From: a virus
DNA length: 23,926 nucleotides
Strand: one strand, 5' to 3'
Virus record (IMG/VR): IMGVR_UViG_3300007735_000509
Span: 1 to 23,926 of that record
Part shown: piece after piece, positions 21,888 through 23,926 of the stretch
How positions within the stretch are numbered: the stretch's first letter is position 1
Layout: each line of letters starts with the position of its first letter
The notes under the pieces: model-generated
Seen by the model: only the letters and a program-made list of their open reading frames with translations
What the model was told of the DNA's origin: nothing
Databases searched by the model: none
Made by a program: the position numbers and the translations under genes

Positions 21888-22780
21888 ATCACTGCAAATT
21901 TAGTTTGACTTAATCCCTCACATAAGTTATTAAAAAATGGGTTTACCTTTTCCACATAACACATCTTAGCTTCTCTATTATATATATCCCTATTAACTGC
22001 GTAGTTAGTTTCAAGTTGCCCAAATAAACCCAACCCATAGAAGTTTTCTCGGATATGTTCTAATGTAGGAACTGGAGTTCTGTCATTTATCATTCTGAAA
22101 TAAACAGCTACTTCGTGAGCAGGGATAAAATCTAACATTGCCATAGCAACATCCAAATAAAGTTCGTCCGGTTGCGAGTTCTTATGTTCGCGCAATCTCC
22201 CCCAATTATACCAATGCTTATCAATAGGCAATGGGTTTGTCATAAGTAAATTATGCGCTAAATCAAATATATCCTTGCAGGTTTTGCCCTTACGAATAAA
22301 CATAAAAGAGCTATTTATGGCGGGTAGTTTTGCGGTAGCTTTTAAACCGAAATGAAACCAAATATTAGCAGGTTTAGCCCACTTTAAATGATTGAATATT
22401 TCGCCTTGTGCTAATTCATAAACGCCTTGAACATCGCTAACTAAATCTTCCCTTTGATTAAACAACGGAGTTATATCCTTTAATGTTACACCATCAACAT
22501 CAAAGTAAATTGTTTCATCAAAATGTAGTAAGTTGTAAAAACTCGTCTTTAGTTTAGCAGGGAATAATCGCCCCTGTTCGTCTGTGAACGCTTCAGCTTC
22601 AATAACAGTAAGAATATCAAAAAGGTTATCATGTTGCCTTGCGTTCTCTAAAAGTTCACTTGAAACTATTAACTGAATTGGAACATAAGGCGAATGATAT
22701 TTAAGTGAGGCGGCTTGATTCACCGCCCACTTTAAATATCCGTATCCACCAATAGCAATAAGTGTTACCCCTTTATTCAT
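21884..22780 (-). CDS. GT8-like glycosyltransferase
   Basis: A 298-residue GT-A-type protein of the glycogenin/GT8 kind. Its N-terminal strand IAIGGYGYLKWAVNQAASLK (8-27) begins a nucleotide-sugar fold. KLKTSFYNLLHFDETIYFDV (77-96, with DVD at 94-96) is the family's donor/metal-binding DxD region, and NSSFMFIRKGK follows later. Donor and acceptor are unknown. It is encoded on the minus strand inside the portal operon, away from the plus-strand carbohydrate module, so it may act on virion proteins. No signal peptide. Confidence 0.75.
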   Translation of the reverse strand: MNKGVTLIAIGGYGYLKWAVNQAASLKYHSPYVPIQLIVSSELLENARQHDNLFDILTVIEAEAFTDEQGRLFPAKLKTSFYNLLHFDETIYFDVDGVTLKDITPLFNQREDLVSDVQGVYELAQGEIFNHLKWAKPANIWFHFGLKATAKLPAINSSFMFIRKGKTCKDIFDLAHNLLMTNPLPIDKHWYNWGRLREHKNSQPDELYLDVAMAMLDFIPAHEVAVYFRMINDRTPVPTLEHIRENFYGLGLFGQLETNYAVNRDIYNREAKMCYVEKVNPFFNNLCEGLSQTKFAVI

Positions 22781-22788
22781 TTTAAGAA

Positions 22789-23331
22789 TTAAAGAGTGAA
22801 CACACCGGTAGGTTGAGTGTAAGCGGTAGGAAACCAGTCCTTACCACTTGACCATTCGCCTTCGATTTTGTAAGTTTGGAAATCCCGATTAGATGCGGGG
22901 TAAATTGGGAACGCTTGGAATGTTACTGGCTTATCAATAACAAGAACTTCACTTTGGTCTTTATTCCACAATACAAAATACGCATCTTTTTTATTAAGCG
23001 TAGTGTAAAATGAATTGTTCAAAGTTGAAACATTCGCATCCATTCCCTCTAATTTCCAATCAAAACCGTCCAAAATTTGCTGAGCTCCACAAGCAACAGG
23101 GTTATCCGTCTTTTGAGGTGATGGGTCTGGTATATTAAACTTTACTCTTTGGGCAACAACGACTTTCCCTGCCGCTATTTGAGATGCCCACAATACCGAG
23201 TTAGACCAATCGCCAACTAAAGGAGAATCTTTGTCAACAACAGCGAAAGACGGGAAACCGCCTCTTTTATAGTTGTTGCACTCCTGTTCGATGTGTGCTG
23301 GTAATACAGCGCAATCCGTTAGAAATGACAT
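22789..23331 (-). CDS. Virion protein candidate, unrecognised
   Basis: A 180-residue protein starting MSFLTDCAVLPAHIEQECNN. The N-terminal half is mixed; the second half is beta-rich (STLNNSFYTTLNKKDAYFVL, then VLVIDKPVTFQAFPIYPASN), ending in an aromatic, Pro-rich tail. It resembles small tail-tube or decoration-type proteins of Bacteroidota phages only in general shape. It is the first gene after a good promoter (23406-23438) and is followed at eight bases by the GT8-like gene. Position ahead of the portal suggests a head or tail component. Confidence 0.5.
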   Translation of the reverse strand: MSFLTDCAVLPAHIEQECNNYKRGGFPSFAVVDKDSPLVGDWSNSVLWASQIAAGKVVVAQRVKFNIPDPSPQKTDNPVACGAQQILDGFDWKLEGMDANVSTLNNSFYTTLNKKDAYFVLWNKDQSEVLVIDKPVTFQAFPIYPASNRDFQTYKIEGEWSSGKDWFPTAYTQPTGVFTL

Positions 23332-23445
23332 ATTTAAAAAATTAAAACTTTATGCCGCGATTCTATGCGTCTTGGCTAACGCAACAGGAGAGATAAACTT
23401 CTTTGCAAATATAGTAAAAAGTTATTTCACAATACAAAATTTATT
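23332..23445 (-). promoter_or_regulatory. Promoter and leader upstream of the portal operon
   Basis: The minus strand carries TATATTTG (23413-23406), with TTTG 21 bases upstream (23438-23435), a good Bacteroidota promoter. The 70-base leader that follows contains a small hairpin, TGCGT/ACGCA, around TAGCCAAG. No other gene was seen in this gap. Confidence 0.6.
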
Positions 23446-23926
23446 TTATGTGCAACTATAATTACTCGCAATTCCATCAGTATCTTTTATAGTGAATATG
23501 GCTTGCTTCAATTTACTTGTTTTTCTCTTTTTCAAATCATAAGAACCATCAACAATATACTCACTTCCATCAATAGAAAAGTAATCATTCAATCTTAGCA
23601 TCCTCAAACAAGCATGAATATAATCAGGCGCATCCGTTACGTTTATTTCATATTCAGTTTCACTTCTTGAAAACAATAGATTGCGTGAATTGTCGCTGAA
23701 TAGATAAGTTTCTTTTTCTTCCGGGAAACCAATAATATCTTGCTTTGCCTCTAATCTCAAATAATGCCTCATTGCACCGCTTGTGTAATCAAATCCGAAA
23801 GCATTATCATTATTGAAGGCATAAAATAAAAGTGTGCAAGTATGTGTTGTTCTAAGATTAATAGAAGCTGAAACGTTCAAAGAATCTATTGAAGAAACAA
23901 CAACAGAAACATTATCAAGAATATAA
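23446..23926 (-). CDS. Partial virion protein candidate (5' end outside window)
   Basis: The frame is open to the window edge, so the start is missing; the visible part is about 160 residues. It is beta-rich with repeated charged turns (ASINLRTTHTCTLLFYAFNN, about the first third) and YLFSDNSRNLLFSRSETEYE later. It ends with a Lys-rich loop and a short Cys tail. No family is recognised. It lies upstream of the promoter of the portal operon, so it ends the preceding minus-strand transcription unit; structural (tail or baseplate) is the likeliest role. Confidence 0.5.
   Translation of the reverse strand, partial: YILDNVSVVVSSIDSLNVSASINLRTTHTCTLLFYAFNNDNAFGFDYTSGAMRHYLRLEAKQDIIGFPEEKETYLFSDNSRNLLFSRSETEYEINVTDAPDYIHACLRMLRLNDYFSIDGSEYIVDGSYDLKKRKTSKLKQAIFTIKDTDGIASNYSCT

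Overview
The window is a fragment of a tailed double-stranded DNA phage (or prophage) of a Bacteroidota host. The phage assignment rests on a portal protein, a MuF-type minor head protein, a coiled-coil scaffold-like protein, a probable major capsid protein, an M15 endolysin with holin-like and lipoprotein neighbours, a RusA-like resolvase and an HNH protein. The host assignment rests on AT-rich DNA, near absence of Shine-Dalgarno sequences, several TAnnTTTG promoter boxes, and a fibre-like protein with a Sec signal peptide and motifs typical of Bacteroidota surface proteins. No terminase large subunit, tape measure, integrase or polymerase lies in the window, so it is not the whole genome.

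Layout. 1-1800 holds small minus-strand accessory genes (DUF4326 and several unknowns, one broken by an in-frame TGA), with an attC-like nested inverted repeat between two of them. 1831-2525 is a short plus-strand run: HNH, RusA-like, and a 39-residue ORF. 2559-4464 (minus) holds a zincin-like protein, a metallophosphoesterase and small ORFs. 4461-5924 (minus) is a lysis region. 5944-13838 (minus) is a late block read from a TTTG-N19-TAnnTTTG promoter just upstream of 13838: scaffold, capsid, connector-like proteins, a 278-residue virion candidate, the collagen-like fibre protein and a secreted protein. 13944-19013 (plus) is a carbohydrate module inserted against the direction of the virion genes. 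18977-23926 (minus) returns to virion genes: MuF protein, portal, a 17-residue mini-ORF, a GT8-like transferase, and two unknown virion candidates.

The carbohydrate module carries a GT2, a GT11 (fucosyltransferase family), a class I methyltransferase, a GT25, an FkbM methyltransferase and a GDP-mannose 3,5-epimerase homologue, nearly all overlapping or within a few bases. The epimerase would make GDP-L-galactose (and GDP-L-gulose) from GDP-D-mannose. A GT11 enzyme normally uses GDP-L-fucose, which is 6-deoxy-GDP-L-galactose, so the module may add methylated L-galactose to a glycan or virion protein. A likely acceptor is the Thr/Ser-rich collagen-like stretch in the fibre protein; this is inference.

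Two other points stand out. The portal reading frame stops inside a run of 12 G, and the adjacent frame continues for 44 codons to an ATGA overlap with the next gene. The gap before the capsid gene can fold so that the only strong Shine-Dalgarno found in the virion block is sequestered in either of two competing stems.
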